A stretch of DNA of 64,000 bases from positions 5,791,263-5,855,262 of the forward strand of contig CM073330.1 of assembly GCA_037043015.1 (NCBI GenBank), given 5' to 3'. The stretch's first letter is position 1. The number at the start of each line of letters is the position of its first letter. Positions 33,453-46,337 of the stretch are shown piece by piece. The position numbers and the translations under genes were made by a program. The notes below the pieces were generated by a model, which saw only the letters and a list, made by a program, of their open reading frames with translations, had not been told where the DNA came from and did no database searches. Origin of the DNA: Bryum argenteum (Eukaryota; Streptophyta; Bryopsida; Bryales; Bryaceae).

Positions 33453-35752
33453 GATATCAGTGACAATGATGGATGTATATGATGTTGATTCTTTGTATGA
33501 TTTACCACTCCTCTTTTTGTATTTTCATGTGTGCATTCTATACAAGAAAAATTCTTTGTATATGAAATGTAATATAAGATTCAAGAAACTAGTTTCTCAA
33601 CGTTTTTATTTATCCTCTTTAACACAATAAGGTATCTAAAATAATGAAGATATTAGTTTGCAAATTCCGATCACTTCTTTTGTGTACTTCTACACCAAAC
33701 AACTACTTACTAGAAAAGTCTTCTTCTGTGAAATGTTCACAAAATAATATTCAAAAAATTACAACCCCTTTCCTTACTCTTATAATTTTTGCGCATTTAG
33801 AAGGCATTGGTTACTCAATTTACCTAGAAGATGCAAGTTTTGATCTCTTACAAGTAGTGACACTAAAATTAGGATAATGCATGCTTCTTGAAGACAGTAG
33901 TGAGCAAGTTGTGTTCCAATTATCTGAGATAGAAACTATCTACATATAGTAATTAATGCCTATCATGAAATCAAGAATTCGTCCTAATGTAATGTACACT
34001 ATATAACCATATTTATTTACCCATTTTTGTGTACATCCTTTATTGGTCATATTAGTATAACCCCTAAAGTAAAATGGCCTTCAATTTTTTGTTTTACAAA
34101 GTGCAAGAGATCTTTTAGATTGTATCAAATTTTGAGAACAAAAATTGTGAAATTTTTTTCAACTTGTATGTGTCTATGTATACCAGATTTTGAGTTCAAG
34201 TTCCTCTCCACTTGTTAGATCTCAATGTTCAAGTATGAATTAAAATTAAAGTGTATCTTTGTAGAATGGTAGAGTATCGTTTTTATGTATAGACTAGAGG
34301 CTCTTCAAACTTTTGTTTGTATGTAACTTTTTTACAATATTATTAAAAATCATAGTAAAAATTTAAAAAGAGTTATTAAAAAAAAATTCATTTTCCATCT
34401 TAAAGATTGAGAAACTAATTTGTATAAATGGAGGTCGGGCAGACGTTGGGTGGAGGGTTGGTTGGTTGGGTGGTTAAAGAAGTGTGTACTGAGACTTGGA
34501 GAGTTGCTACCTTTGGCAATTTCACGGCCCATGTTTAGCAATTGAATCATATGGAGCCCCTGGGTCCCAAAGATTCTCAAGAGCAACTTCAAAACTATGT
34601 TTGGACCTCTTCATAAAGTCTATGAGAAAAAATAACTATAGATTTGAATGCATCTCAACGAAGAGATTTTGAAAAGCATATAGTATAGTATAGTATAGTA
34701 TAGATTGTCTGAGTATAGTATGTAATAGGCACTTAAGGTGTATAGTGTCACTGGCTATATTTTTGAGTTAATTAATTACAAGATGAAGCTTGTGGGGGCG
34801 TGTTTTTCCACATGGACCCCCTTGAGGGGGTGCCACATGGACCTGGGGTGCATTTAAAATTAAAATATCATTCCGTCCGGCCCTGCCCCCAGCCATCTTA
34901 TACTTTTTAGGGAGAGGAAGCGGCTCCAAACCGTATGGGATAAATCCCTCCTAGACTCTTTTTCCCAAGACCCCGTCTCCAAGACTCCCCTCACCCAGGA
35001 CCCCCAGAACCCCCTATACCATCACCATGCCATACCATCACTATGACCCAGGACCCCAAGGTGTACAGGCCCCTTGCCCCCCCTAGAACTCCCCCAGGAC
35101 TCCAGGCCTCTAATGAATTAATGCCCCTGTAGGCAAGTTTCAATGAATAGTAATGAAGAGATCACATTTACCAAATTGAAATTTTCCTATGAGAACCCGA
35201 TCCTGCCAATAGGTTCAATCGGTTGATCAAATAAGCCTCCACCCCCTTGGGATTTAGAGGGTCCTACCCAATTAGCTAGCCTAATGAGGCCTCATAGAAT
35301 ACATGAGAATTTAAATATTTATATAAAAGTATGCTTGATATCTTAAAGCAAAGGCTCATAAAAGGTATGTGAAGGATCATCGTGTTGAAAATCCAAATGG
35401 TGATAACATGCATTAGTACCTAATTTATAGGGAGAACAAAACAAACTTGGAATCAAAAAATATTGGTGGATTGTAAGGCCAAATTTGAACTACCTTGAGT
35501 ACCCTTTTGAACCCATCGTATCATGATCTAAGATTATAAACAATCTTGTTACAAAATATGAAAAGTTTCTACAACCTTCCAAAAGTTCCAACTCCATGGT
35601 ATAAAAGTTGGATGATTGCAAAGATAGCCAAAAATCAAGACAATCACATTTCGGTTCAATTAAATTGAGGTATAAAATCAAAGCAATATAAAACAGGTGT
35701 TATGAGGTTTAGTTAGCAACACTTGTTTCAAGTGAAAAATAATCTCTCCACG
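33453..35752. other. Intergenic region with repeat debris
   Basis: It holds the NDB 3' flank and a short F2-like fragment (about 34050-34330, with CCCCTAAAGTAAAATGG and GAGGCTCTTCAAAC). It also holds a TATAG microsatellite (about 34679-34703) and a C-rich stretch (34840-35110) of recurring GGACCCC/GACTCCCC motifs. No gene is supported. Confidence 0.45.
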
Positions 35753-35872
35753 AACTCCCAAAAGAAAGAGTGCTACACCAACTCCCAAAAGAAAGAGTGC
35801 TACACTAACTCCCAAAAGAAAGAGTGCTACACCAACTCCCAAAAGAAAGAGTGCTACACTAACTCCCAAAAG
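35753..35872. repeat. 27-bp minisatellite, four units plus a partial
   Basis: Units AACTCCCAAAAGAAAGAGTG+CTACACC start at 35753, 35780, 35807 and 35834, with a partial unit at 35861. The only change is an alternating C/T before the unit boundary. Because the unit is a multiple of three, open frames run through on both strands (for example repeats of NSQKKECYT), but nothing around them is coding. Confidence 0.95.
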
Positions 35873-35949
35873 GACAAGGGCTTTCATTATGTTCACACAC
35901 AAAAGGACATCTATTGGTTTCTTGTATCAAATTAAAGAAGCACCTATAA

Positions 35950-36215
35950 TAACGTGTTGAATAATGACTCAATTTTCAGCACATAAAACCTACACGGATA
36001 TATTACTAGTGCAAGCAATTTCCATGCACGAAGCAAATTAGTGGAAAGATAGAGCAAGTACAATCATCATTTCTTTGAGTTATAAATTTTTGAAGTTAGA
36101 AAAATAGGTGTTTCTAAAATTTCACCCTATAATATATGGTGTGAGTACATGATACTGTTGCATGGGAGAGGTACTATGTACGATAACTAGAGCTCTATTA
36201 CAGGACCTGCTCCAT
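35950..36215 (+). repeat. Family F3 dispersed repeat
   Basis: It matches 9940-10215 in order: CATGCACG.A..AAATTAG, GAGCAAGTACAATCATCAT, ATAAATTTTTGAAGTTAG, ATAGGTGTTTCTAAA, ACTAGAGCTCTATTA. It is non-coding and lies 3' of DCL4. Confidence 0.65.
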
Positions 36216-36563
36216 TTTAGACCACTTTACTATTACACAACATAAACACAAACATGCTTTCACATTTCCCTCTGAAACTTTCATACGAAAACCATCCGAT
36301 GCTTAAAAGAAACGAATCATCAACAAACATTTAATGATTGGTGGAAGGTACCTCATTCACAGGTGAAATTCAACAGTAGCAGCAACACATTTAGACACTT
36401 CCAGGCGTAAACACATGAACAACATCCACAAAGAAACTAAAAATCGTGACATCGTGCATATAATGAAGCAGTCTTGAATAATTACAATAATAATATTCTT
36501 ATGTACAATGAAAAGCACGTTGCAAGAATATTATTCCACACAAATCAAGGGCGGGTGTGATTC

Positions 36564-39500
36564 TTAAGGAAGTCCAACAATGCCTCCCTGCTTCAGAATG
36601 GTTAACATAATCGAAGCAACAGACTCCATTCCTTGCCGCTTGTCAGTCTTACTCTCGCCTTGGCATTCATACTTCTCCTTCCCCGTGTCCACTGTCAAAG
36701 AGAATTTGAATCTGCACTCGCAAAACAAAACTCCAAAATGAATCGGAGAGGAATCGTAAAGAGATTTAAAAACGAAAACATGAAAAAAAGCATTAAGAAT
36801 CTGAATCTGCACCCACGGAGTTCATGATGACACAAAAAGCTCGAAAAGATTCTGATATTAACATGAAATAACATAAGAATGTGGGAGTTGCACTGACCTT
36901 GGAGCACGAGGAGTGCCGACGTCGTTCATCAACTTGAAAATTGGACTCGGCCACTTGTTCTTCATGCGAATCTCGTTCAGGATCTGTCTACAATTAATCG
37001 GAACTTCTGGGCTGCTGTTGCTGTTGTTATTAGACTTCGTCACTGGATTACTAAGTGATGGTTTCTTTGCTGGGAAGACCCCACTGGCCTTCGTTGTTGT
37101 GCTAGTAGTGTTGACAAACGATGTCCCTGCACAGTATCAATCACAAGCCCATGAAAAGCTCTTAGTTTCTTGAAGTAACCTGCTCAATAATGGCTCCGTA
37201 GTGAAGTTAACAGTGTAATGGGAAGGATAGTGGAACCATCAATCTGCTATGAATTTTTGAAGGTGAATTTATAGGTGATTTTATAATGTGATTTTGCTGC
37301 GAGTAAAACTGGATTGCGAAGCTACCTTCGGGGGAATAAGCCATTACAGGTACTGCTACAGTTTCGAGCACTCTACCTTATACCCTAAACTGCTTTGTAA
37401 ATCTCGACCTTTGCAACGAAACCAAAATCCTACAAAATGGTTCAAATTCGTAGACTGAGATGGGAAACAATACCTGATGGTATATGATCTGTCCATGGAC
37501 AAAAGTTCAACTTCAAGTCGGTAGACATTTTCGAATGCGTCTCTGGTATTGCAACAGTCATCAGATCAGAAGGTAGCGATTTACACAAACAGAAAGTAGA
37601 GGCAAACAATAGCAATGCAGCACTCAGTTCTTTCAGTCATAAAAAACGAAGAGTTCTTTATTCCTCAGTTTTACATGATTGTGGATTTTGCACTTACTGA
37701 GATTGAATGTATGACAGATTAAAGCTATAATTTTACAGATGATTTCTCACGGATCAATTAGGGCTGCACGTTCGTTCTAGTCTTTGTTACTTCTGAATGA
37801 TATAGAAACAGGGCTATCATTCAAGAGTTACCTGTGGAGGTGGTTTGCACTGTAGCCATTTCTTGCGACCAGAAATGCTTCGACAGTTTGGCAGAGATGG
37901 AATCGTCTCCGGAAATCGATTTCCGCTTCGAGGGTGCTGCTACACTTGATGGAGAATTGCGAATAGTCACTTCGTTCACTCGGAATTGCACACAGCTTGC
38001 TGCTGTTGCTGGAGTGGTAGGTGTTTGGTTGCCAGTATTGAAGCTCACTTGTGTAACTTTGACACTTGCAGCTTGCGCACTAATCCCGTTGCTGATCGAA
38101 ACAGGCTCGAGATAGTTCTCGGTCCTTGTGCACGATGCCAACACCACAGCCGTGGACATGATCATGTTGCTCGTGTTGCTCGTCATGGCTTCGTCCATGG
38201 TTGCAACTTCTGCAGCTTTCGGGAGGCTATTTTTCACCACATGTGGTGGATTCGCAAGTGATGGCTCCACTTTAACTTCCTCTTCACATGTCTCCATCTG
38301 AAACAGAGTGGTATCAAGCTTACATTGAGCATCGTAGACTCAGGTAGAAACAAAAAGTCGATTTGGTGCTTTGGAAGGGAAAGTGAGCTACGGTGGTGGT
38401 TATTTGAGAGAATGTTCACTTTGCTAAGAATTGTGCTCAGAAATGGGATGGTGCTCGGATTTAGGTGTGAGTTCACCTTTTTGAATGGAAAAACCTTTTA
38501 GAGCGATAACAATGCTTCTAACGTTGAAGATAGGATTTATAATTTAAGATGAATCCTATGTACACAGAGAGGAGGAAAAGTAACGGGCAGTTATGCTCGT
38601 GCAAGTGCATCAGACCTGAGTGGTATCACCAGACTCATTGTCCTCGGACTTCGTAGCAGGAAGCTCTGGAAGCGCCTCTGCCATTGCTGGCTTAGTCACT
38701 GCTTCAACGTTTTGTTCGGGCTTCGGAATGGGCTTTCCATACTTCTCCTTATATCCGGGTGCCTGCAAACCAAACACCAAGCAACGACCTCAAGATCCAG
38801 AAATTTTTCAAATCAAGAGGAAGAGAAGAATGAGTTTCATATGAATACCTTCAGTTTTGCTAACAGCTTCGCAGCAGCATCCTTCTTGGCTATCTTCTTC
38901 TTAGGCCGGCTCGATATTCCATCGATACACAATTCATCTGTAAAACGAACCTGCAAAATCACGAAGCGAGCCAATCAACAATTGTCCAAAGCAAATACAA
39001 GAAGAATGTAAAATAAGCCCAAGTGAGCTCAGTAGCTGAACCCTTAAAAATGCTGGACAATCACTCAAGACTCGTGAATGATATGAGAATTGCATAATGT
39101 AGTAGAAACAAAAAGTACCAGATTTTATACCACCCAGAGAAAATAATGAAAAGACTGATACATTCAATGCATCGATATGGGACATGCCAATAATACCTCA
39201 TATCGAATCGTAGAGGTTTGGTTATCCTTGGAGTTTTGATCGTCGCACAGAAGATGATACTTCTCACGCAAGCAATGTTCCTCGAGTTCCGTCACGGGAT
39301 GCATGTCGAGAGTTTCAGGAGTGACGATGGGCTCCAGCAAAGGCTTCATGACGGCCCACACTTTGCGAAGATCGAAGCGAGTGTCCACTGCGATAGCACC
39401 TGCAATGCTCTCGACCAAGTCACCCAGCACCTGCCAAGACAAGTTCGGTACACTGTGTCGGTAACTTGAAAAGGTATGGGTACTAACTCTTTAATCCTGG

Positions 39501-42500
39501 AAATTGAAGGTTTCTGTCACATACCTTGGGAGCTTCAAGTCCATGCAATCCATACGAGTTATGCTGGTGATCATCAGCGGCAGCTGCCATCGACGTTGCG
39601 AAGTCCTCAATCTGATGCAGAAGCAACCCTGAGCCATGTCGCAGATAAGAATGAAACTTGTTCTTCACCGCCACTCGTGCAAAGCGCTCGTTGTTCACTG
39701 ATGCCGATCTCATGCTTGTCAACGATCCCGGGGTCGAATTCGGATGCGAGGTGAACAAGTGCGTGGTCAGAAGAATGTCGAGTACCGCATCTCCAAGGAA
39801 CTCAAACCTCTGGACACACACATACGAATCAGTACACCTTTTCATTCGAGAAAGCTATCACTCAGTCACACTGTCATGCGATTGTACCTGGTAGCAGCGG
39901 ACTCGATCGCCACTCAAGTTGGACGGATGCGTCATTGCTTCTAATAGGAGATACTTGTTTTTGAAGGTGTACCCAATTCGAGCTTCTAAAAGTTCTATAT
40001 CCATGCCATAGTTGGAGCTTAAGTCGACCAGAGACTCTTCGCTTGCAGCTTCCATGAGAGAAGGATCGAAGTCCACGTCGATGCCAGCCCAGATCATGAA
40101 CTTCAAGGCAGCCTCGGGGTTCGTTCCGTTCTCGAGGTACGCGCCGATCAAAGCTTCCATGACATCCGCTGGAGTCTTGGAGCAGAGATAACGGTGGCCT
40201 TTGTCGCAAGTCAGTCCAATTCGTGGTTTGATCGTCTCCGTGCGAACTTTGTCGGTGAGAGTCTCATTTTTGAACATACCGAGCACTGTCGATGTTGTGG
40301 TTTTGAATGCTTGGAACATCTGTTCTTCCTTGCAACGACAGGGTACCTGTCGAGATACTAACATCCCTGGCGCTGCCCATCTGCTTGGATCAAATGGACA
40401 GTCTCTGATGTAAACCTGGATCACACATACACACACCATTGAAGTTACAACATTCTCTTTTACATATAAAAGTTTGAGGGTGCTGATGAGAACTTACAGG
40501 AATTCCTTTCTTGACTGCCGCCTTATGTAAGGCACGATTGCAGATTCGCTGCTGCCGCTTTGTGGAGAGCACTCCTTCGTTGGCAGTCTTAAGCCCCAGA
40601 AACAACTTCCGGCTCACGGCGTACTTCAAGAACGAGTCTCCGAACAACTCCAGAGCTTCCATGTTGAATTCTTCATTGCAACGTGTTGTGGTGAGAGACT
40701 TCAGAACCTGCAGAAGCTCCCACAATGTTAAGAATCCGCACATTTGCATGTTGGCAAAGCAATTATCGATAGAAGACGAGGAGAAGCAGCACCTCCATGA
40801 CGGGTATTGTAGGAGCATCGATCGATTGTCGAAGCTCGCTTGCGAGAACAGCTGCCTTGATGCGATACATCACAGAAGGCACCCAGTATGCGGATCGTAT
40901 CAAAGCTCCGGAGAATCCTAATGGCAAGCATAGCTCCGGTGGCATTTCCAGTGAAGCAGATTGACTTGCCGACTTCGGATCTGTATTTCCATTGACACCA
41001 TCACCGTTTGAAACCACTTCCTCCTCCTTCTGCGCTTTCCGTTTCTTCAATTCAACTGCCACTTCTGCACAGAAGCTTATCAACATCTCGCTTTGCACCG
41101 AAACCTGAAGAACGTGCGTACTCTAGTAGATGATTGACGTTACCTTGCTTTTTCCCAGTTCGAAGTAAGTTATGTGGACGATGGTTCTGCTTCAGTTGCA
41201 GGAGAGGCTGATCAGGATATTGTAGAGTGAGCTCATGCCTGCACAATCCATGAACCAAGCTTAGTTTAACCCCAAAAAGACAAAAGATATGAGAAGCCAG
41301 TTGTTGCTTTTTTAGCAAAAACAAGTATGGGATTCTCAACCTGTACTGCGAACTTATTACAGAAAAGATTCATTGTTGATCTGTCATACACACAACATAA
41401 GGCATGCAGCTTGAAAAAGCTTCTGTCCACTTTGAGGTTTCAGCTCAGCATTCGATGGAAGAGACAAAAGAAAGTTGCTTACTTGGTGTTGAAGAAATCG
41501 GCATAAGATTTGATATTTTCACCAGGAAACGGGAAATCGCTGTGAGCATTCGTATCATTGAGCACAGAGAGAACAGTGTAGATCATAGTAGTATGAAGAG
41601 TGAGCACAGCCATATCTGCAAGCTCAGAAGGAACGGCTTGCCGGTTTCCTGCCAACGTCAACTCTGTCGGCGGCTCTTTTCGAGTCAAGAAACCGATGAA
41701 GGATCTCTTCTTCCGCGGCGGACAAATCTCCGAGTCTTCGTCCACATTCTTCACAGCATTCGATGTCTTCTCAATGGTCTCCCAGTCAACACCATTGCTC
41801 ACCGCCGGAAGAAGCAGGTATGCGTTCTTTGAGTCCCATAAATCCTCCCTGTCGATAAACAGCGAGGAAAGCTCCGAGCCTCTTCTTCGCTTCTTGAACT
41901 CCTTCGCCCCTTTCGACATCTTGCTGAACATTCCGTTGAAGAGCACGCTTTGGAATGTCTTTGCATTGCTTAACTGCACAACAATGTGTTGCTCAATACT
42001 ACCATACAAGAAAATGATTGTTCATGTGGTAGTAAGCAAGGAATATACCTGATCGGCTAAGACAGTGGTAGGTCCAAGAGGTGAAAGTGTGGCGGTGACA
42101 ATTCTTCCTCGAGTTAAACATAACTCAGTCTGTAGCGTTCCGACATCGTCCGCAAGAGGAGCTCCAGTGAGCAGCACAAAATTCGAGTAAGTCTCGTTTT
42201 CTTGAGGAGAAAGCTCGAAGGACATACAATAGGCATACAAAACCACATCTTCGGTTTTGGTGAGCCAATCGCCACTCAATGCCTTCGCATCTTCGGAAGG
42301 GTAGAGCTCCTTTTGCATGGTAGTGCCTTCAAATGCAAATCACAGACTTAGCTATCAAATAATCCTTACCGACAATATTGGTGCCCTCAAACACATCAAG
42401 TTTGAGTTTGATTTTGATCATTACTGATGTTTTGTATCAATACTAAACATGGCAAAGGAATGAAGCCATCAAGTAGTCCTTACACTGCCACTAGTGATGC

Positions 42501-45500
42501 CTTCAGAGCAAATGCAAAACATCACATGGGAAAGGAATGTACACAGCAATTGAATAAACCTTACTGGAAAATGACTTCAAAACGAAAGCAAACACACCAG
42601 TACTGAACATGGAAAAGGAATGTACACAGAAATTAAGTAGTCCTCACCGACACATCAATACGTAACATGACAAGAAATGTAAGCTTCTTACCGACACTAG
42701 ATGTTTTCTTCTCCTTGATAAACTTCTCCTCCTCCTCATCCAGAGCGAATTCCCACGAAGGGACCAGATTATCATTGAGAGCCCCGATTTGATGCAACTG
42801 TTTACACGCTTCGAAAGCTGCCATTTGCTTAGCGAGGTTCGGAGACAACTGCGGCAAGCCCACTACTTCTTGTATTGGCGAGGCAGTAGGTAACTTCAGG
42901 ATGTATCTGTGCATTCCATCTTCCGCACGAGGCTCGAACTCTGGCCTTGGTTGATAAAATCTGAAACAAACACAAAACAATAATCAAACCACGGAATAAA
43001 CAACCAAATCATCAAACATCAAAAGCTCAAACATAGAAAGCCAAAATCCTTACTTGTCAGATGGCAACTTGTTGCAAAACTGATGAATGAGGTTCACACT
43101 CGTCGCAGGAGATACAGAGGCACCCGTGGAAGCAACACGGTACGCTTCAATTGGAACGTGCACAATCGTATTGGGGTGCGATTCCATGTGCTTGCGAGTA
43201 ATCACTTCCTCTCTCATCATCGGCTCGCTCTTCGAAATCTTCAAGAATTGCTCCTTCTGTGCCTCGTTACCCCTGCCATATGACACAATGTTAAAAACAG
43301 CAACATTCAAGTGCTGTTACTCCCCTTTCTAAATAAGTCAAAAATCACATGATACAAATGTTAAAAACAGCAACAATAAATAGTCATTCATGTTACTCAC
43401 CTTTCTAAAAAGACTAGATAAATAGATCCTTGTTGACGAGCTCGTCCACGGGATTGTATGTTGCTACGAAGCGTTTTGGGGAGGCTAAATCGTATCACTT
43501 CGCTACATTCTTGAACGTCAATGCCTTCTTCTGCTACGTCGGTGGCTACCAACAAGTTGACCTGAAAATCATCCAATACGACCACATTCACTCATCTTTT
43601 CCTTAAACCCATAATGACAAAACATCATCCTCCATACATATTGATTTTTCTTTGCATTAAAGAATCAGGTAACGAAAAATCCCAACTGTGTACTATGAAC
43701 TTATTGCAACAAAAAGCTCACCACGCATACACATACTATGGAAACTTTTTGGGGTCAGAGAGAAAATACCGTTCCGTGATTGAATGCAGTGACGGTACTT
43801 TGTTGTTGACCACGAGTGGTATCAACACCGGCGTTCGATCCACAAATCCAACCCGCTTTCAGAAACTCGCTGAGACATTCCAATTCGTTCACTAAGCTTG
43901 CAATCACTACAGCTGCCATTCGCCTCTCCACGAATATGATGCATTTCGGTTTCTTTTCCTTCGTATCTGATCTGTCTACACAGAATGAATACGTTGATCT
44001 GTCATCACAGAACAAGCACCAGATTAGCTAGCTAATTTGGTGAGTGCAAGTGATTTCACCTCATACAATGTGAAATCAGCGTACAAAGGGAACGAGATCT
44101 TACTTCTTTTGGAAAAGAGCAGTTATTAACTGATGAGCCTTCGGAGTCAAGTAGCCCTTGCTTACAGCGTCCTTCAATTCATGTGCCGTGCGAACCGCAG
44201 CCCAGCCTAAAACAATCAATAAAAATCATATCTAAGAATGTACGAATCATATATAAGAATCAGACACAAAATGCTACACCGTTTTCCATTGCAGTAGGTT
44301 GATTGTATTCTCAAACGGGTATCTATGGTGCATAAGAGAAAGTCCCCGAAAATGGAACTGAGCAAGCTTACCTTCAGGTACAGCGGATTTCAGCAACTGC
44401 AAACACTCCCTCAGAAACAGATCCTTGTTTTGCTTACAAGCTTTTGCAGCATCTCCGAAACCCTCGAAGTCATTCACTTTACTGTCGTTTTTGAAAGAGT
44501 GCTCGGCAGCCTGGTAAGCAACACCAGATGTTAACAATCCTACTTGACGATTTTGTAGTTCCAAGTGGGTATGGAGTATGACTGACCTTGTAAGCGCACA
44601 CTAACCCCAGCTCATCCAAGCAGAAATGGAAATCGCGTTTATACTTCTGCGTCTTGTCATCGATCTTCTCCATGAGCTCCTTCTGATCCTTAAACTCAAC
44701 TTTTAAGCTGCCGACAGCATCCGAGTTGGCCTTTTCATACTAAAAACACCATTATCAAATGTTAGTCAATACCGTATAACGGTAGTCACATTCATAAATG
44801 TTGAATGTTCACCACTTACTTTGGCAAAAAGAGCATCTATACTATCTTTGTAATGTTGAAAAATTGTCGGATCTGTCGAATCGTAGTACTCCTTTATCGT
44901 GGTTGCTGTCGGTACCACGTTCTCCACTTCCTCTCTATCTTTGAATGTGAACACCTGCTCCAACACAAATTGCAATACTGATGAATAAAAAAGTCCATAA
45001 AATATGGTAATGAAGATGAATTTAGAAACGGTACTTGCCTGGGCATGAAGCAGATTCTCCAGGCCATAAAGCTGTCCAGCAGCTTCACTACAAGTTTGTA
45101 CACCTTCATTAACAAAACCACGAGTTAGAAAATGCACAGAAACCCCCAAAAGAAAAGCCACAAAAGCCAAAAAAGATCGTACTCACCTTTTTTTGTGACT
45201 GGAGATGCAGTCATGCCGAAGATCTTCGGCAATCTTCCGTTTTCGACATTGATGTGGAAAAAGCCCTGAACATTCCATAGCGAAGTATGAGAATTCGTGA
45301 TTCATGTGAAACAGACTCGATTCATGGGGAATTTATAGAAACAAACCTTCATGATCTTCGCATAAGCATGATTTTTGGAAGCGTGATGACATTCATCGAA
45401 GATGAGAAGCTCGATCATGTCCATCTTCATAAACCCATGTTGTAGGTTGTTAAGCAACACCTGCGGTGTCATCACCATAACCTGCCAAGCAAAGGTATGA

Positions 45501-46337
45501 ATGAATCAGGAGCTGGCTATGGAGGTTTCTCACCATTAACAATAAAAACAAGCATGAATCAGGAGCTGGCTATGGAGCTTGATAGGACAGAAGGAATGAA
45601 GAATTACCTGGAATTCAGCAACTTGTGTTTCCCATTCCGAGGAGCTCCAGCTATCCACATTCTTCGCGCCGTAATACTCACCCACTTTCATGTCGGCCAA
45701 ACAATTCACTCTTCGAAATTGCTGCACACCATGATCACAATTCTAGTTTACCAAACCCTAAACCCTGGCAACAAAAAACAGCAACCAAGAAAAAAATAAA
45801 AAAAATAAAAAAAAATCTCGAAATGGAAACAATATCGATAGAGAAACGTACTTGTTGGACAAGGAGAACAGTGGGTGCGAGGAAGACGATCAAGCGCTTA
45901 TTAAGCCTGATGGTTTTCGCCAGCGCTCGAATCAGCATCGAAGCAACGAGCGTTTTGCCACCTCCAGTTTCCAAGTAGAAAATGATGTTCCTCTTCAAGG
46001 CGGCTTGAAAAGCTTCTTCCTGGTACCTGATTACCACCACCAGCAATGAGTGAATGAATCATCAGACGAAGCTTTTCTGCAATTTGTTGCAGCAACAGCA
46101 GCAGCAGCAGCAGCAGCATTCGGATGGACATAGCTCACGAACTTACCTTCGAGGAATTGTGGGCTGAAGCTCCTCTGATGCTGCTTTGATTGTTTCTTCT
46201 TCCCCATCGACTCTAATTGTTCGCACCGATCGTTTCACCGTCTTCTTCCCGACTACTTTCGCTTTGCTCTCTCGCTTCAACCTCGCTCTCACGGTGGTGA
46301 TCAGCAACGGATCCTCGCGGTCCACTTCCTCAGCCAT
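36564..46337 (-). CDS. DCL4: Dicer-like ribonuclease III, closest to plant DCL4
   Basis: 28 exons, all phases compatible, 1897 residues: 46337-46147, 46026-45852, 45721-45608, 45481-45347, 45265-45187, 45103-45039, 44954-44820, 44739-44587, 44510-44372, 44206-44104, 43971-43770, 43561-43401, 43272-43054, 42960-42692, 42326-42049, 41973-41483, 41238-41144, 41064-40793, 40707-40498, 40415-39888, 39809-39525, 39430-39197, 38950-38849, 38762-38616, 38297-37832, 37542-37474, 37126-36898, 36711-36564. The order is helicase (ETGGGKT at 83-89, DECH at 189-192, IQSRGRARQ), dimerisation domain (FYQPRPEF), platform and PAZ, RNase IIIa ([22 protein letters not shown]), RNase IIIb ([20 protein letters not shown]), then two dsRNA-binding domains. 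Catalytic acidic residues look intact. It cleaves long dsRNA to siRNAs in the nucleus. [25 protein letters not shown] and the second dsRBD point to DCL4 over DCL1 or DCL3. Exon 6 ends in a GC donor (GCAAGT). Confidence 0.93.
37178..37340 (+). repeat. Family F3 repeat fragment inside a DCL4 intron
   Basis: It reads TGCTCAATAATGGCTC, GTGTAATGGGAAGGATAGTG and TATGAATTTTTGAAGGTGAA, in the order of the F3 copies at 9940 and 35950. It lies in the intron between the exons at 36898-37126 and 37474-37542. Confidence 0.5.
42345..42665. repeat. Degenerate tandem repeat in DCL4 intron 14
   Basis: Four diverged units carry a GGAAAAGGAATGTACACAG-like core followed by AGTAGTCCTTAC/TAATCCTTACC. On the gene strand each unit contains a GGTAAGG-like sequence resembling the true 5' splice site of exon 14 (GTCGGTAAGAAG). 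They look like duplications of the exon-14 donor region. Confidence 0.5.

Noticed and set aside
35753..35872. Possible CRISPR-like array
   Set aside because: Units are contiguous with no variable spacers, and this is a nuclear plant sequence.
35678..35935. Repeat-protein-like frames on both strands
   Set aside because: They are produced by the 27-bp minisatellite, whose unit length is a multiple of three.
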